A DNA stretch of 42,430 nt, from positions 1 to 42,430 of the forward strand of contig JAISGK010000077.1 in NCBI GenBank assembly GCA_031263155.1, read 5' to 3'. The number at the start of each line of letters is the position of its first letter. Positions within the stretch are counted from its first letter, which is position 1. Positions 15,034 through 23,276 of this stretch are shown here, piece after piece. This stretch comes from Clostridiales bacterium (GTDB lineage Bacteria; Bacillota; Clostridia; Lachnospirales; WQUN01). The position numbers were made by a program, and so were the translations under genes. The notes beneath the pieces are model-generated. The model was not told the origin of the DNA, searched no databases, and saw nothing but the letters and a program-made list of their open reading frames with translations.

Positions 15034-16572
15034 ATGAAATACAAACGCTTAACGGCGATGGCTGCGGTCGCCCTTATTTTTTTACACACATGGGGCAATC
15101 ACGCGCTGGGAGATTGCGCCGCAGCGCCCATAATATCCTTGGAAGACTCTGAATCGGACGATAATATCCAAAACAAAACAGCATCGTACAAAGGGCTTGA
15201 ATATGATGTGAAAAATAAAACCTTGACCGTGCGGGACGCATCTGTGACCCTTGCGGGATCGTCGGCCTCGCGCCGCATTATTTTAAAAACCGGCGCGGAT
15301 GTAACGATGGATGGCGTTTATCTCGAAAATGCCATATATGCCCCATTGTCGGCGGAGGGTCGCGCCATCCTTAGGCTGACGGGGCAAAACATATTAAAAG
15401 GTAAGGGCTCAGACCCCGCGTTGTACGTGCGCGAGGGAGCGGATTTAATCATTACCTCCAACGACAAAGGTTCGCTGGAGGCAACCGCTGAGGGCCGAGC
15501 CGCCGCGATCGGCAGTTCACCTGGGTTTGGAGCGGGCGATATCACAATTAAAGATGCGCTAATTACCGCGACGAGTCGGCGCGGGCCGGCTATCGGCTGC
15601 GCAAACGGCAATTCATCAGGCGATATTGTAATAAACAATAGCGATGTTTTTTTGCGCGGAGGTGAAAACTCCAACGCGATAGCAGGAGGTGGCGCCGTCA
15701 ATAAAGGGGTTTTAAGCATCGATAAACAATCGCGCGTGCTTGCTGTAGCGACGGATCGCCCCGCCATAGATGAAGCCCTTAAGCCGTCGTCAAACACGAA
15801 CAGCGAACAGGCGACCATAATAAATTGTCTCATAAAAAGCGATATCTATGACAAGATCAGTCGCGCGCACCTTAAATCACCCAACAATAGGCTAATGCCG
15901 CCTCGACAAAACACTTCCGAAGGTTTTGCCGCATATCGCTATTTCGCGGCGACTGTGACCAATAAGCTAGGCAAATTGTATCTCAAAACCGTTTTTCCCG
16001 ATGGAAGTACCCTGACATTGTACGAAAGCGACATATATAACGCTAATGGCAAAGCGGACAAAGACGGAGTCGCGGATGGGGACCGCTTTCAATTGGCCGT
16101 CGCCCACGATTTTGGTTTAAGCGTTATTGATGGCGTAACGCGCACGGTGGAATATGTTCGGCTGATAACGCTGTCAGATGGAACGGTCAAGACAGAAACC
16201 ATGGGAATCTTTGACTATCCCGATCTTATCGATCATGCCCCTGTAGAAAAGAGCATGGCGGAAGCCTTTGATACGGGTATCGAAAGCTATCTTTATGACG
16301 TGAGCGGCTGGTACGCGAGCCCTCAAGACGAGACATTTTCATATCGGCTCAACGGCGAAGACGAAAAAACAGTCCCATTTAAGAGTGACAGGGACCTGGT
16401 GCTGTACGGCAAGGTAAGCGAATTGCAAGAGGCTATGGCAGTGGATATCGAAGCGATAAACAAAGCCATTAAATATAGCGGCAACGGTGATAGCAATGTA
16501 GCGGAGCAAGCAAAAATAACGCCGACCATATCATTAACCCCGTATCCGACCGCGACACCTTCTGTCAAATAA
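15034..16572 (+). CDS. Secreted carbohydrate-binding beta-helix-type surface protein
   Basis: 512 residues. A signal peptide (about 1-30) is followed by a region of short repeated strands (about 60-260): DVTMDGVYLENA, LRLTGQNILKG, AIGSSPGFGAGDITI, NAIAGGGAVNKG. This pattern is typical of the right-handed beta-helix carbohydrate-binding-domain proteins of Clostridia. The centre (about 300-480) is not recognised. The C-terminus ends in a Thr/Pro-rich stalk (TPTISLTPYPTATPSVK) similar in style to the neighbouring membrane proteins. No LPXTG motif is visible. AAGGAGGTG lies at proper spacing before the ATG. It is transcribed divergently from the CHAT operon across 66 bp that contain one TATAAT (14998-15003) without a clear -35. 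Confidence 0.65.
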   Translation: MKYKRLTAMAAVALIFLHTWGNHALGDCAAAPIISLEDSESDDNIQNKTASYKGLEYDVKNKTLTVRDASVTLAGSSASRRIILKTGADVTMDGVYLENAIYAPLSAEGRAILRLTGQNILKGKGSDPALYVREGADLIITSNDKGSLEATAEGRAAAIGSSPGFGAGDITIKDALITATSRRGPAIGCANGNSSGDIVINNSDVFLRGGENSNAIAGGGAVNKGVLSIDKQSRVLAVATDRPAIDEALKPSSNTNSEQATIINCLIKSDIYDKISRAHLKSPNNRLMPPRQNTSEGFAAYRYFAATVTNKLGKLYLKTVFPDGSTLTLYESDIYNANGKADKDGVADGDRFQLAVAHDFGLSVIDGVTRTVEYVRLITLSDGTVKTETMGIFDYPDLIDHAPVEKSMAEAFDTGIESYLYDVSGWYASPQDETFSYRLNGEDEKTVPFKSDRDLVLYGKVSELQEAMAVDIEAINKAIKYSGNGDSNVAEQAKITPTISLTPYPTATPSVK

Positions 16573-16593
16573 TAAATGTGTGCTTAACAAGTG

Positions 16594-16639
16594 TCCTCCC
16601 GCATATATTGAATTGTACCCATACAATATAACGGGAGGA
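16594..16639 (+). promoter_or_regulatory. spoIVA control region: sigma-E-like -10 inside an inverted repeat covering the ribosome-binding site
   Basis: CATACAAT at 16620-16627 matches the sigma-E -10 consensus. GCATATA at 16601-16607 resembles a -35 but is only 12 bp away, shorter than usual. The same bases form an inverted repeat: TCCTCCCG (16594-16601) with CGGGAGGA (16632-16639), and ATATTG with CAATAT inside, so the Shine-Dalgarno GGGAGG is in one arm. Confidence 0.45.
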
Positions 16640-16648
16640 TGTTATTAC

Positions 16649-18127
16649 ATGGAACAATACGACATTTACAAAGATATTAGCGAACGCACTAACGGAGATA
16701 TTTACATAGGTGTCGTAGGGCCGGTACGCACGGGTAAATCTACCTTTATAAAGAGGTTTATGGATCTGCTGGTCATACCCAATATCGACAACACATACAG
16801 CAAGGAAAGGGCGAAAGACGAATTGCCCCAAAGCGCGGCGGGCAAAACTATAATGACCACAGAACCGAAATTCGTACCCTCCGAAGCGGTAGAAATTAAT
16901 TTGGATGGCAACGTTTCTTTCAAGGTGCGTATGATCGATTGCGTGGGTTATCTGGTACCCAGCGCCGTGGGGCACATGGACGGCGAGATTCCGCGTATGA
17001 TCTCCACACCATGGAGCGAAGACAAAATCCCGTTTGTGGAAGCGGCGGAAACAGGCACGCGCAAGGTTATTACCGAGCATAGCACCATAGGCTTTGTTAT
17101 AACCACCGACGGTTCGATAACAGACATTCCCCGCGAAGACTACATAGACGCGGAAGAGCGCGTCATTCATGAACTACAGGGCATCAACAAGCCATTTGTC
17201 ATTCTGCTTAACTCGCAAAAGCCTTACGCGCCCGAAACAAGCAAATTGTGCGAAGAGCTTACCGCCAAACACAAGGTGCCCGCCGTGCCCGTCAACTGCG
17301 CCCAATTAAAATCGGACGACATTTATTCCATTATGGAAAAGCTGTTGTATGAATTCCCCGTTAAGGAGATAAAGGTTAACTTCCCCAAATGGATAGAGAC
17401 GTTGTCCTATAACCATTGGCTCAAGAAAGAGATGATAGCGGTCGTGCGCTCATCGTTTAATGATATTATTAAACTGCGTGAGCTTAATGACTCTTCTAAG
17501 GGCATAGAAAGCAACGACTATGTGAAGAAAGCGTATGTAGATAAGATAATGCTTGGCGAGGGCAGCGCGAAAGTAGAGGTCGCTATAGACGACAGCCTGT
17601 TCTACAAGATATTGTCTGAAACGACCGGCATGGACATAGCGGGCGAATACCAGTTGATCTCGACCATAAAAGTGTTGAGCCAGGCAAAGCGGGAGTACGA
17701 CAAGGTGAAGTTCGCACTGGAAGAAGTGAGACAGAAGGGCTATGGTATCGTAACGCCCGCGCTGGAAGAAATGAAGCTGGACGAACCTGGCATCGTGCGC
17801 CACGGCTCGCGGTTTGGCGTACGGATTAAGGCAAGCGCCCCAAGTATCCATCTGATACGCGCCGATATCGAAACTGAAATAAGCCCCATAGTAGGCACAG
17901 AAAAGCAGAGCGAAGATTTGATAAACTACCTGCAAACAGAAATGAACGCCGACCCGCAAAACGTGTGGAATCTCAACATGTTTGGCAAGAGCATGAGCGA
18001 CATGGTGAGAGAAGGCTTGCAAAGCAAGCTGTACCGTATGCCGGAAGATGCCCAGCAAAAATTGCAGGAAACCTTGCAAAAAATTATAAACGAGGGATCG
18101 GGCGGGCTTATCTGCATTATTTTATAA
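16649..18127 (+). CDS. spoIVA: Stage IV sporulation protein A
   Basis: 492 residues. The N-terminus MEQYDIYKDISERTNGDIY and the Walker A motif GPVRTGKST (about 24-32) are diagnostic of SpoIVA, the ATPase that polymerises on the forespore surface as the base layer of the spore coat and is needed for cortex formation. The middle and C-terminal domains (through EMNADPQNVWNLNMFGKSM and ending GGLICIIL) match the usual full length. The start is the ATG at 16649 behind GGGAGG, agreeing with the family's N-terminus; the frame is open 23 codons upstream without support. A sigma-E-like -10 element lies just upstream, as expected for a mother-cell gene. Apparently monocistronic. Its presence marks the host as an endospore former. 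Confidence 0.96.
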   Translation: MEQYDIYKDISERTNGDIYIGVVGPVRTGKSTFIKRFMDLLVIPNIDNTYSKERAKDELPQSAAGKTIMTTEPKFVPSEAVEINLDGNVSFKVRMIDCVGYLVPSAVGHMDGEIPRMISTPWSEDKIPFVEAAETGTRKVITEHSTIGFVITTDGSITDIPREDYIDAEERVIHELQGINKPFVILLNSQKPYAPETSKLCEELTAKHKVPAVPVNCAQLKSDDIYSIMEKLLYEFPVKEIKVNFPKWIETLSYNHWLKKEMIAVVRSSFNDIIKLRELNDSSKGIESNDYVKKAYVDKIMLGEGSAKVEVAIDDSLFYKILSETTGMDIAGEYQLISTIKVLSQAKREYDKVKFALEEVRQKGYGIVTPALEEMKLDEPGIVRHGSRFGVRIKASAPSIHLIRADIETEISPIVGTEKQSEDLINYLQTEMNADPQNVWNLNMFGKSMSDMVREGLQSKLYRMPEDAQQKLQETLQKIINEGSGGLICIIL

Positions 18128-18208
18128 ACGCTATATATCACAAATACACACCTGCGCGGCGCATCCTATATACTGCCATTGGTAAAAGAAGCCCCTCAAC
18201 TGCTAATA

Positions 18209-18240
18209 GATAAAAAACCGTGATATAATATATTGACTGC
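18209..18240 (+). repeat. Upstream copy of a promoter-like direct repeat
   Basis: GATAAAAAACCGTGATATAA and onward to TGACTGC matches 18821-18858 with small gaps. It contains TATAAT (18224-18229) but no good -35 at 17 bp. The two copies flank the DUF3791-type cassette. Confidence 0.6.
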
Positions 18241-18241
18241 G

Positions 18242-18262
18242 ACCCCCGGCAAGACCGGGGGT
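18242..18262 (-). terminator. GC-rich hairpin at the end of the DUF3791 gene
   Basis: ACCCCCGG and CCGGGGGT form an 8-bp stem around CAAGA and touch the stop codon of the minus-strand gene. No T-run follows in either direction, so termination strength is uncertain. Confidence 0.45.
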
Positions 18263-18468
18263 TAGCTTGGCTGCCTTGCCTCCACAAACAGATCTATATC
18301 TTCAACGATGTAGTTCGTTCCCGTCGTGTGCAGGGCTTCATAGCAAGACAGCACATAATCGGTAATGCCATACTGCTTAAACAATGCGATGACTTCCCTG
18401 CCCGTCATGCGTTTTGCCGCCTTGTACATTTCAAGGCAAAAAACAAGAAATTTCCCCTCTTTGCTCAT
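18262..18468 (-). CDS. DUF3791-family small protein
   Basis: 68 residues. GREVIALFKQYGITDYVL, YEALHTTG and YIVEDIDLFV match the DUF3791 family of small Clostridia proteins, commonly found next to DUF3990 genes in what look like toxin-antitoxin-type cassettes. Its Shine-Dalgarno GAGGAGG is made of the last codons of the upstream gene, and the ATG follows that gene's stop by 3 bp, so the two are coupled. A likely antitoxin-type or regulatory partner, but no activity is established from the sequence. Confidence 0.7.
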   Translation of the reverse strand: MSKEGKFLVFCLEMYKAAKRMTGREVIALFKQYGITDYVLSCYEALHTTGTNYIVEDIDLFVEARQPS

Positions 18469-18471
18469 AGA

Positions 18472-18711
18472 CTAAACCTCCTCTGGGTAGGTGATCTTCC
18501 CTGTTTCCCATTCCTCTTTGAACATTTCAAACAGAGCGTTTGCGCTTAAATGCCACAGCTTGGTCTGTTCGTCCTCCAAGCCTTTGTAAAGCTCAGAAGT
18601 ATAGAACAGCTCGGCGGCTTTTTCATCGTCTACCTTATATTCTTCTATAATCAAAGAGAGTATTTGCGGAACGAGGAAAACTAATACGGTAGTTAATCTT
18701 GACTGCCCCAT
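18472..18711 (-). CDS. Small helical protein of the DUF3791/DUF3990 cassette
   Basis: 79 residues, predicted mostly helical (LVPQILSLIIEEYKVDDEKAAELFYTS in part, then ANALFEMFKEEWETG). Similar small proteins accompany DUF3791 genes, but I cannot assign a family. Its ATG overlaps the stop of the truncated gene upstream (TAATG at 18709-18713), and its own stop is 3 bp before the DUF3791 start, showing a three-gene coupled operon. With the first gene truncated and no ribosome-binding site of its own visible, its expression is uncertain. Confidence 0.6.
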   Translation of the reverse strand: MGQSRLTTVLVFLVPQILSLIIEEYKVDDEKAAELFYTSELYKGLEDEQTKLWHLSANALFEMFKEEWETGKITYPEEV

Positions 18712-18812
18712 TATAGTAGCCCCTTTCTGTCTAACGTTTTGGCGAATTTCAAATAAGAGATTGCGCGTTCGCTCCTAAAGACCAACTGGTTATATACTCG
18801 CAAACCCTCCAT
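18711..18812 (-). pseudogene. C-terminal stub of a probable DUF3990 gene
   Basis: 33 codons (MEGLRVYNQ, then LVFRSERAISYLKFAKTLD). The pattern Q-x-x-F-x-[ST]-x-x-A-x-x-Y/C-L-x-F is how DUF3990 proteins end, and these genes usually precede DUF3791 in the same operon. The family N-terminus is missing: upstream of 18812 the sequence becomes the promoter of the opposite-strand acetyltransferase gene. The frame stays open on the minus strand only as an antisense reading of that gene. The assignment is by resemblance and operon position. Confidence 0.5.
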
Positions 18813-18814
18813 CG

Positions 18815-18843
18815 TTGGCAGATAAAAAAAATCGTGATATAAT
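18815..18843 (+). promoter_or_regulatory. Sigma-A promoter for the GNAT gene
   Basis: TTGGCA (18815-18820), 17 bp, TATAAT (18838-18843). Predicted transcript start is about 18850, 24 bp before the TTG start codon. Confidence 0.7.
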
Positions 18844-18858
18844 ATGCCCATAGACTGC
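18821..18858 (+). repeat. Downstream copy of the promoter-like direct repeat
   Basis: Partner of 18209-18240. This copy contains the functional-looking -10 of the GNAT promoter and continues to AGACTGC before the Shine-Dalgarno AGGAGG. Confidence 0.6.
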
Positions 18859-18873
18859 GCAGGAGGCGTAACA

Positions 18874-19494
18874 TTGCATATCGCGTACAAGGGCGTCACC
18901 CAAGGGATAAGCCTGCAAAGGATCCATTCAGACAGCGAAAATTTAAAAAAGAGCGCCGCGCTCATCTCCGCCTTGGCGGAGGAGATTTGGCGCGAGCATT
19001 ACCTGCCCCTTATCGGCGCGGCGCAGGTGGATTATATGCTGGCAAAGTATCAATCACCTACACAGATTTTTGAAGACATCACCGTTAATGGATACACCTA
19101 CTATGTCGCGGTTTTGAATGATAATAGCAAAGCGAGCGCCCTCCCCGGCAGCACGGCCATGATGAGCGAGGCCATTGGCTATGCCGCTTGCCAGCCGAGA
19201 GACGGCTATCTTTTTCTCAGCAAGCTCTATGTGCGCAAAGACTGCCGGAGGCAAGGCGTCGCCCACCTGTTTCTAAACGCGGCCAAATCCCTCTGCCAGG
19301 AATATGGATTAGATAGAATACGCCTTACCGTGAACAAAAATAACGCGGGTTCTGTCGCCGCGTATGGTAAATTGGGGTTTAACAGAATTGATTCTGTAGT
19401 TACCGACATCGGGGGCGGCTTCGTAATGGACGATTACATAATGGAGTTGTCTGGCTTCACCATCCACAATCCAAGGGCGGGATTAGAGATATAG
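18874..19494 (+). CDS. GNAT-family N-acetyltransferase
   Basis: 206 residues from a TTG at 18874, selected because AGGAGG (18860-18865) is 8 bp upstream and the -10 box ends at 18843, which rules out the in-frame ATG at 18844. The acetyl-CoA fold is seen in LSKLYVRKDCRRQGVAHLFL (the R/Q-x-x-G-x-A loop that binds the pyrophosphate) and in NNAGSVAAYGKLGF (motif B). DYIMEL ends the core. The last 60 bases overlap the end of the convergent larA-like gene. The acetylated substrate cannot be deduced; free small molecules or protein N-termini are both possible. Confidence 0.85.
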   Translation: MHIAYKGVTQGISLQRIHSDSENLKKSAALISALAEEIWREHYLPLIGAAQVDYMLAKYQSPTQIFEDITVNGYTYYVAVLNDNSKASALPGSTAMMSEAIGYAACQPRDGYLFLSKLYVRKDCRRQGVAHLFLNAAKSLCQEYGLDRIRLTVNKNNAGSVAAYGKLGFNRIDSVVTDIGGGFVMDDYIMELSGFTIHNPRAGLEI

Positions 19495-20726
19495 AAAACC
19501 ATCTCACCCTCTACCTCGTTAAAGCCATCGGTCAGGCGCGCGGGATTGTACCTGCTCATTAATTCATCCAGATCGCCATATGCAAAGCCCACCTCTTCGA
19601 TCTCCCCGCGCGACAGACCGCCCGCCGCGTATGTTATCTCAAACCGACCGTCGCTGGAGCCGTGTATCAGGTGCGCCGCCGCCGACAGATTGTTCGCCAA
19701 ATCCGACTCCTTCCGCGCGAGGCGCAAAATATTTTCACGCCCAATATAGCCATAACGGCGTATCAGAGCGTCTATCCCTTTGTCTTCGCCAAATTTATTG
19801 ACGCCGGGAGCCAGTATGATCAGTTGCCCGCCGTCCGCTATGGCCATGCGCGTGCGGTAGATCGCCTTGTTGCCCAGCCATGTGCTTTTAAATTCGTCTG
19901 GATCGAGAAAGACGACGACCTTGTTCAGGGGCTGGCTCACGTAACTGATGTTCTTCTGTTGACTGCGCTTAACCGCCTGTTCAAAAATTTTTCTCTCCCG
20001 CCCAATGTACAAACCATGCAGGCGCGCGCCGCTTGAATCATTGGTCGTGACCGTCAAAGCATAAACGATGGGGTATTGGGATAAAAAATGTTGTTCTGCA
20101 TAATCAAAGACTTTGCGCACCGGCGAGAAGTCACGGCCCATTATGCGTTCCATGCCGTAGCTGGCCCCCAGCATGTGCGAGGCGTTAATGAAAGACGCGC
20201 CCCCACAGCCCACAACAATATTTTTGGTGTAATTAGCCATGCCTACAACCTCATGCGGCACCACTTGCCCAATACTGATAACCAAATCGTAATACCCGTT
20301 TACAATGCGCCTGTTAACCGAGACATCTATCGGTTCGTTTAATATGCCGTCCGAAACCTCATTGACAAAATCTCCCGGTATGTGACCCAAGCTAACTACA
20401 TCGTCGCGCCAATTGTGGGCGATCACCGAATGGGTAATCGCGCCCTCGCCAAAGAACTTCTCTACTTCTACCAGCGTCATGGGCTCGTGCGTCCCCAGCG
20501 CGGGCATTATATGGATCACTTCACAAAGCGAACTCAGCGTGTCGTAATACAAGCGCGTGATCACACCCGCGTAAGAATGTAAGCGCGTAAAATCTGGCGG
20601 CAGCAACATCACGCGGCGCAAAGTGGGATTGTTATCCACCAGCGCGGCGCATGAGAGACCAATCAGATCGGTCAGCGTATCAATGCTAATGTCATCCTTT
20701 TCGAATACTATATTGTCCATACTCAC
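19434..20726 (-). CDS. LarA-like (DUF2088) nickel-pincer racemase/epimerase family protein
   Basis: 430 residues. LLPPDFTRLHSYAG (the D-x-T-R motif) and HIMPALGTHEPMT are the hallmark of the LarA N-terminal domain. ISIGQVVPHEVVGMANYTKN and GCGGASFINASHMLG give the substrate and pincer-binding region. LarA uses a nickel-pincer nucleotide to racemise lactate; relatives act on other 2-hydroxy acids. Here it is the last gene of a hexuronate operon, so a sugar acid such as an aldonate is a more likely substrate (inference). It starts with GTG at 20726, overlapping the gnd stop by 4 bp, which implies translational coupling. Its 3' end overlaps the convergent GNAT gene by 61 bp. No larB/larC/larE cofactor genes are in the window. 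Confidence 0.8.
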   Translation of the reverse strand: MSMDNIVFEKDDISIDTLTDLIGLSCAALVDNNPTLRRVMLLPPDFTRLHSYAGVITRLYYDTLSSLCEVIHIMPALGTHEPMTLVEVEKFFGEGAITHSVIAHNWRDDVVSLGHIPGDFVNEVSDGILNEPIDVSVNRRIVNGYYDLVISIGQVVPHEVVGMANYTKNIVVGCGGASFINASHMLGASYGMERIMGRDFSPVRKVFDYAEQHFLSQYPIVYALTVTTNDSSGARLHGLYIGRERKIFEQAVKRSQQKNISYVSQPLNKVVVFLDPDEFKSTWLGNKAIYRTRMAIADGGQLIILAPGVNKFGEDKGIDALIRRYGYIGRENILRLARKESDLANNLSAAAHLIHGSSDGRFEITYAAGGLSRGEIEEVGFAYGDLDELMSRYNPARLTDGFNEVEGEMVFYISNPALGLWMVKPDNSIM

Positions 20727-22168
20727 GCCGTATATGTGGTAGAGGCCGTCGCGCCGCCTCTGCCTGTCCAGTCGGTATGAAAATACTCTCCTCGCAAACG
20801 ATCGGCGCGTTCGTATGTGTGCGCGCCAAAATAATCGCGCTGGGCTTGTAGCAGGTTGGCGGGCAGCGTCGCGCTGCGAAGGCCGTCAAAGTATGATGCC
20901 GCCGCCGACAGCGCCGGTATCGAAACGCCCTTTGTTATGGCTGTAGAACATACCGTCCTAAGGCCCGTTTGCGCAGTGTTTATCTTCTTCACAAAATATG
21001 GGGCAAAAAGCAGGTTTTCCAGGTCGGGATCCGCGTCAAAAGCATCCTTTATTTTGCCAAGGAACGCGGAGCGTATAATACACCCACCCCTCCACATAAG
21101 CGCTATCTCGCCGTAGTTTAACCGCCAGCCATATTTTTTGGCAACGGCCCGCATTAGGGCATAGCCCTGCGCGTAACTGACAATCTTCGCGGCGTACAAA
21201 GCCTTCTCCAGGTGATTAATAAATTCACCCTTATCTATCTCCATGTCGGACACAATCGGTTCAAACAGGGTTGAGCCTTTAAGCCGGGTATCTTTCATGG
21301 CCGAAAGGCACCGCGCGAAAACGGCCTCGCCAATGAGAGTAAGCGGCTCGCCCTCATCCAGCGCCGTATCGACCGTCCATTTGCCCGTTCCCTTTTGCTC
21401 TGCGGTATCTAAAATACTGTCGATTAAAGGCAAACCGTTTTCGTCCTCATATTTTAATATATCGCGCGTTATCTCTATCAGGTAGCTATTAAGCTCGCCT
21501 TTATTCCAACCGTCAAATATGCCGCTTATCTCATAAGCGCCCATGCGCAGTATATTTTTCATTATAGAATACGCCTCGCAAATAAGCTGCATATCCCCGT
21601 ACTCTATGCCGTTGTGAACCATTTTAACGAAGTGGCCCGCGCCGCCGGCGCCTACCCATTCGCAACATGGGCTGCCATCCACGTGGGCGCATATGGTTTG
21701 AAAAATAGGTTTCACATGCTCCCACGCCTCAAATGACCCGCCAGGCATCATGCTTGGCCCCTTCAACGCGCCCTCTTCGCCGCCTGACACACCCACGCCT
21801 ATGTACAGCAGCCCCTTCGTCTCTACAAACGATACGCGGCGCATGGTATCGTGGTAGTTAGAGTTACCGCCATCTATAATAATGTCTCCCACGTCAAGCA
21901 ACGGTACAAGTTTATCGATAAAGTCATCGACAGGCTTCCCCGCTTTCACCATGAGCATAACGCGGCGCGGAGGCTTTAACGCGCTTACCAATTCTTCTAG
22001 ACTGTTCGCGCCGATGATGTTTTTACCCGCCGCGCGCCCACCCACAAAGTCACGCACGCGTTGCAGAGTACGGTTATATACCGCAACGCTAAAACCCTTG
22101 CTCTCCATGTTCATAACAAGATTCTCACCCATTACGGCGAGTCCTACCAACCCGATGTCAGCTTGCAT
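20723..22168 (-). CDS. gnd: 6-phosphogluconate dehydrogenase, decarboxylating
   Basis: 481 residues, full family length. The Rossmann motif GLVGLAVMGENLVMN (about 6-20), NRT (cofactor-binding Arg), IIDGGNSNYHDT, GVGVSGGEEGA, and KMVHNGIEYGDMQLI with its catalytic Lys and Asn-Gly-Ile-Glu-Tyr are all present. The C-terminal YFGAHTYERAD is the usual substrate-binding tail. It oxidises 6-phosphogluconate to ribulose-5-phosphate and CO2; the NRT motif fits NADP preference. AAAGGAG lies upstream of the ATG. It is the third gene of uxaC-kdgK-gnd-larA-like, linking uronate breakdown with the pentose phosphate route. Confidence 0.96.
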   Translation of the reverse strand: MQADIGLVGLAVMGENLVMNMESKGFSVAVYNRTLQRVRDFVGGRAAGKNIIGANSLEELVSALKPPRRVMLMVKAGKPVDDFIDKLVPLLDVGDIIIDGGNSNYHDTMRRVSFVETKGLLYIGVGVSGGEEGALKGPSMMPGGSFEAWEHVKPIFQTICAHVDGSPCCEWVGAGGAGHFVKMVHNGIEYGDMQLICEAYSIMKNILRMGAYEISGIFDGWNKGELNSYLIEITRDILKYEDENGLPLIDSILDTAEQKGTGKWTVDTALDEGEPLTLIGEAVFARCLSAMKDTRLKGSTLFEPIVSDMEIDKGEFINHLEKALYAAKIVSYAQGYALMRAVAKKYGWRLNYGEIALMWRGGCIIRSAFLGKIKDAFDADPDLENLLFAPYFVKKINTAQTGLRTVCSTAITKGVSIPALSAAASYFDGLRSATLPANLLQAQRDYFGAHTYERADRLRGEYFHTDWTGRGGATASTTYTA

Positions 22169-22217
22169 TTATTTCTCCTTTAACATGACTTCAAAACTAA
22201 CTCTAAAATTATATCTT

Positions 22218-23276
22218 TCACCTTGTCACAGCCGCGTTGCCCTGCCACACCTGCCAAATACTTTCTTCGTCCATTGGCTTAATATGATCACTCAACATAC
22301 CGGCGGCGGTTACGCCCGAAGCCCAGCCAAAACGCAACCATTTGTCCGGCGTCCAACCACGCAAAACACCATATAGCACACCGCCGACAAAGGCGTCCCC
22401 GCTGCCGATTCGATCTATTACCGATATGCGCTTTGGCTCTACATAATGCCACTGGCCGCAAGCGTTGAGTATGCCGCCAAATATATGATTGTTGGTATCC
22501 TCTATCTCTCTGTGCGTCGCCAGATACACCGACGCGGGGCAACGCGAGCGATAACTCTCAATGGCTTGCTTTGTCATGTCCATAGCGGTAGGCCAATCTT
22601 TATCTTGAGCGCCGGGCACATATATGCCCGACATTATGTCTGTCATATCGCGAATCTCGTCAAACAGGCGGGTAAGCTCTTGCGTTCTGTCTTTCCACAT
22701 GCTGGCGCGATAATTAATATCAAAGGAGATGAGCGTATTGTATTTCTTGGCGGCCCTGGCGCACGCAAGGCAAAATTCACCTGTTTGCTTCGACAGGGCG
22801 GCAAACAAGCCAGACATGTGTAAAATCTTAACTCCCCAGCTTCCAAATATCTCATCCAAATCAAAATCTTTAACGTTAATGCCTCTCGCCACCTCGCCGC
22901 CGCGATCATTATGCACGCGTGGACCCCTTAGACCATAGCCTGTATCGGTCATGTTAATCTGGTGGCGAAAACCCCACGGCCCCCCGGAATCGATCTCTGG
23001 CCCGACAAAATCCATCCCACGAGATTTCAAGTCATGCCTTATCTTATCGGCAATGGGGCTTTCCTTAACGAACGATGTGATAATAAGCGAGGGCATACCC
23101 AGGTAGCTGGATACGCTAAGGGCGTTACTCTCTGCGCTGGTCACTTGCATTGTATATGTGCCGGCCGTGTGAAACGGTTCATAATTGACAGGGCACAGCC
23201 TAACGCCCATGCTGGTGAGCGCGGCTATCGCGTATTTTGCGTCTTTTCTTAATGGTATCAGAAAACCCGCCTCCAA
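22218..23276 (-). CDS. kdgK: PfkB-family sugar kinase, probable 2-keto-3-deoxygluconate kinase
   Basis: About 350 residues. RIGSGDAFVGGVLYG near the C-terminus is the PfkB signature, with the catalytic Asp and anion hole. The central AALSKQTGEFCLACARAAKK and ISFDINYRASMW match KDG-kinase-type sequences. Placed between uxaC and gnd, it should phosphorylate 2-keto-3-deoxygluconate to KDPG. Start: the only canonical in-frame start upstream is the TTG at 23276, 1 bp after the uxaC stop, but the best Shine-Dalgarno (GGAGG, 23270-23274) lies inside that start region. Initiation at the CTG (23261) or ATA (23258) just downstream, which would fit the usual family N-terminus, is possible. Confidence 0.85.
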   Translation of the reverse strand: MEAGFLIPLRKDAKYAIAALTSMGVRLCPVNYEPFHTAGTYTMQVTSAESNALSVSSYLGMPSLIITSFVKESPIADKIRHDLKSRGMDFVGPEIDSGGPWGFRHQINMTDTGYGLRGPRVHNDRGGEVARGINVKDFDLDEIFGSWGVKILHMSGLFAALSKQTGEFCLACARAAKKYNTLISFDINYRASMWKDRTQELTRLFDEIRDMTDIMSGIYVPGAQDKDWPTAMDMTKQAIESYRSRCPASVYLATHREIEDTNNHIFGGILNACGQWHYVEPKRISVIDRIGSGDAFVGGVLYGVLRGWTPDKWLRFGWASGVTAAGMLSDHIKPMDEESIWQVWQGNAAVTR

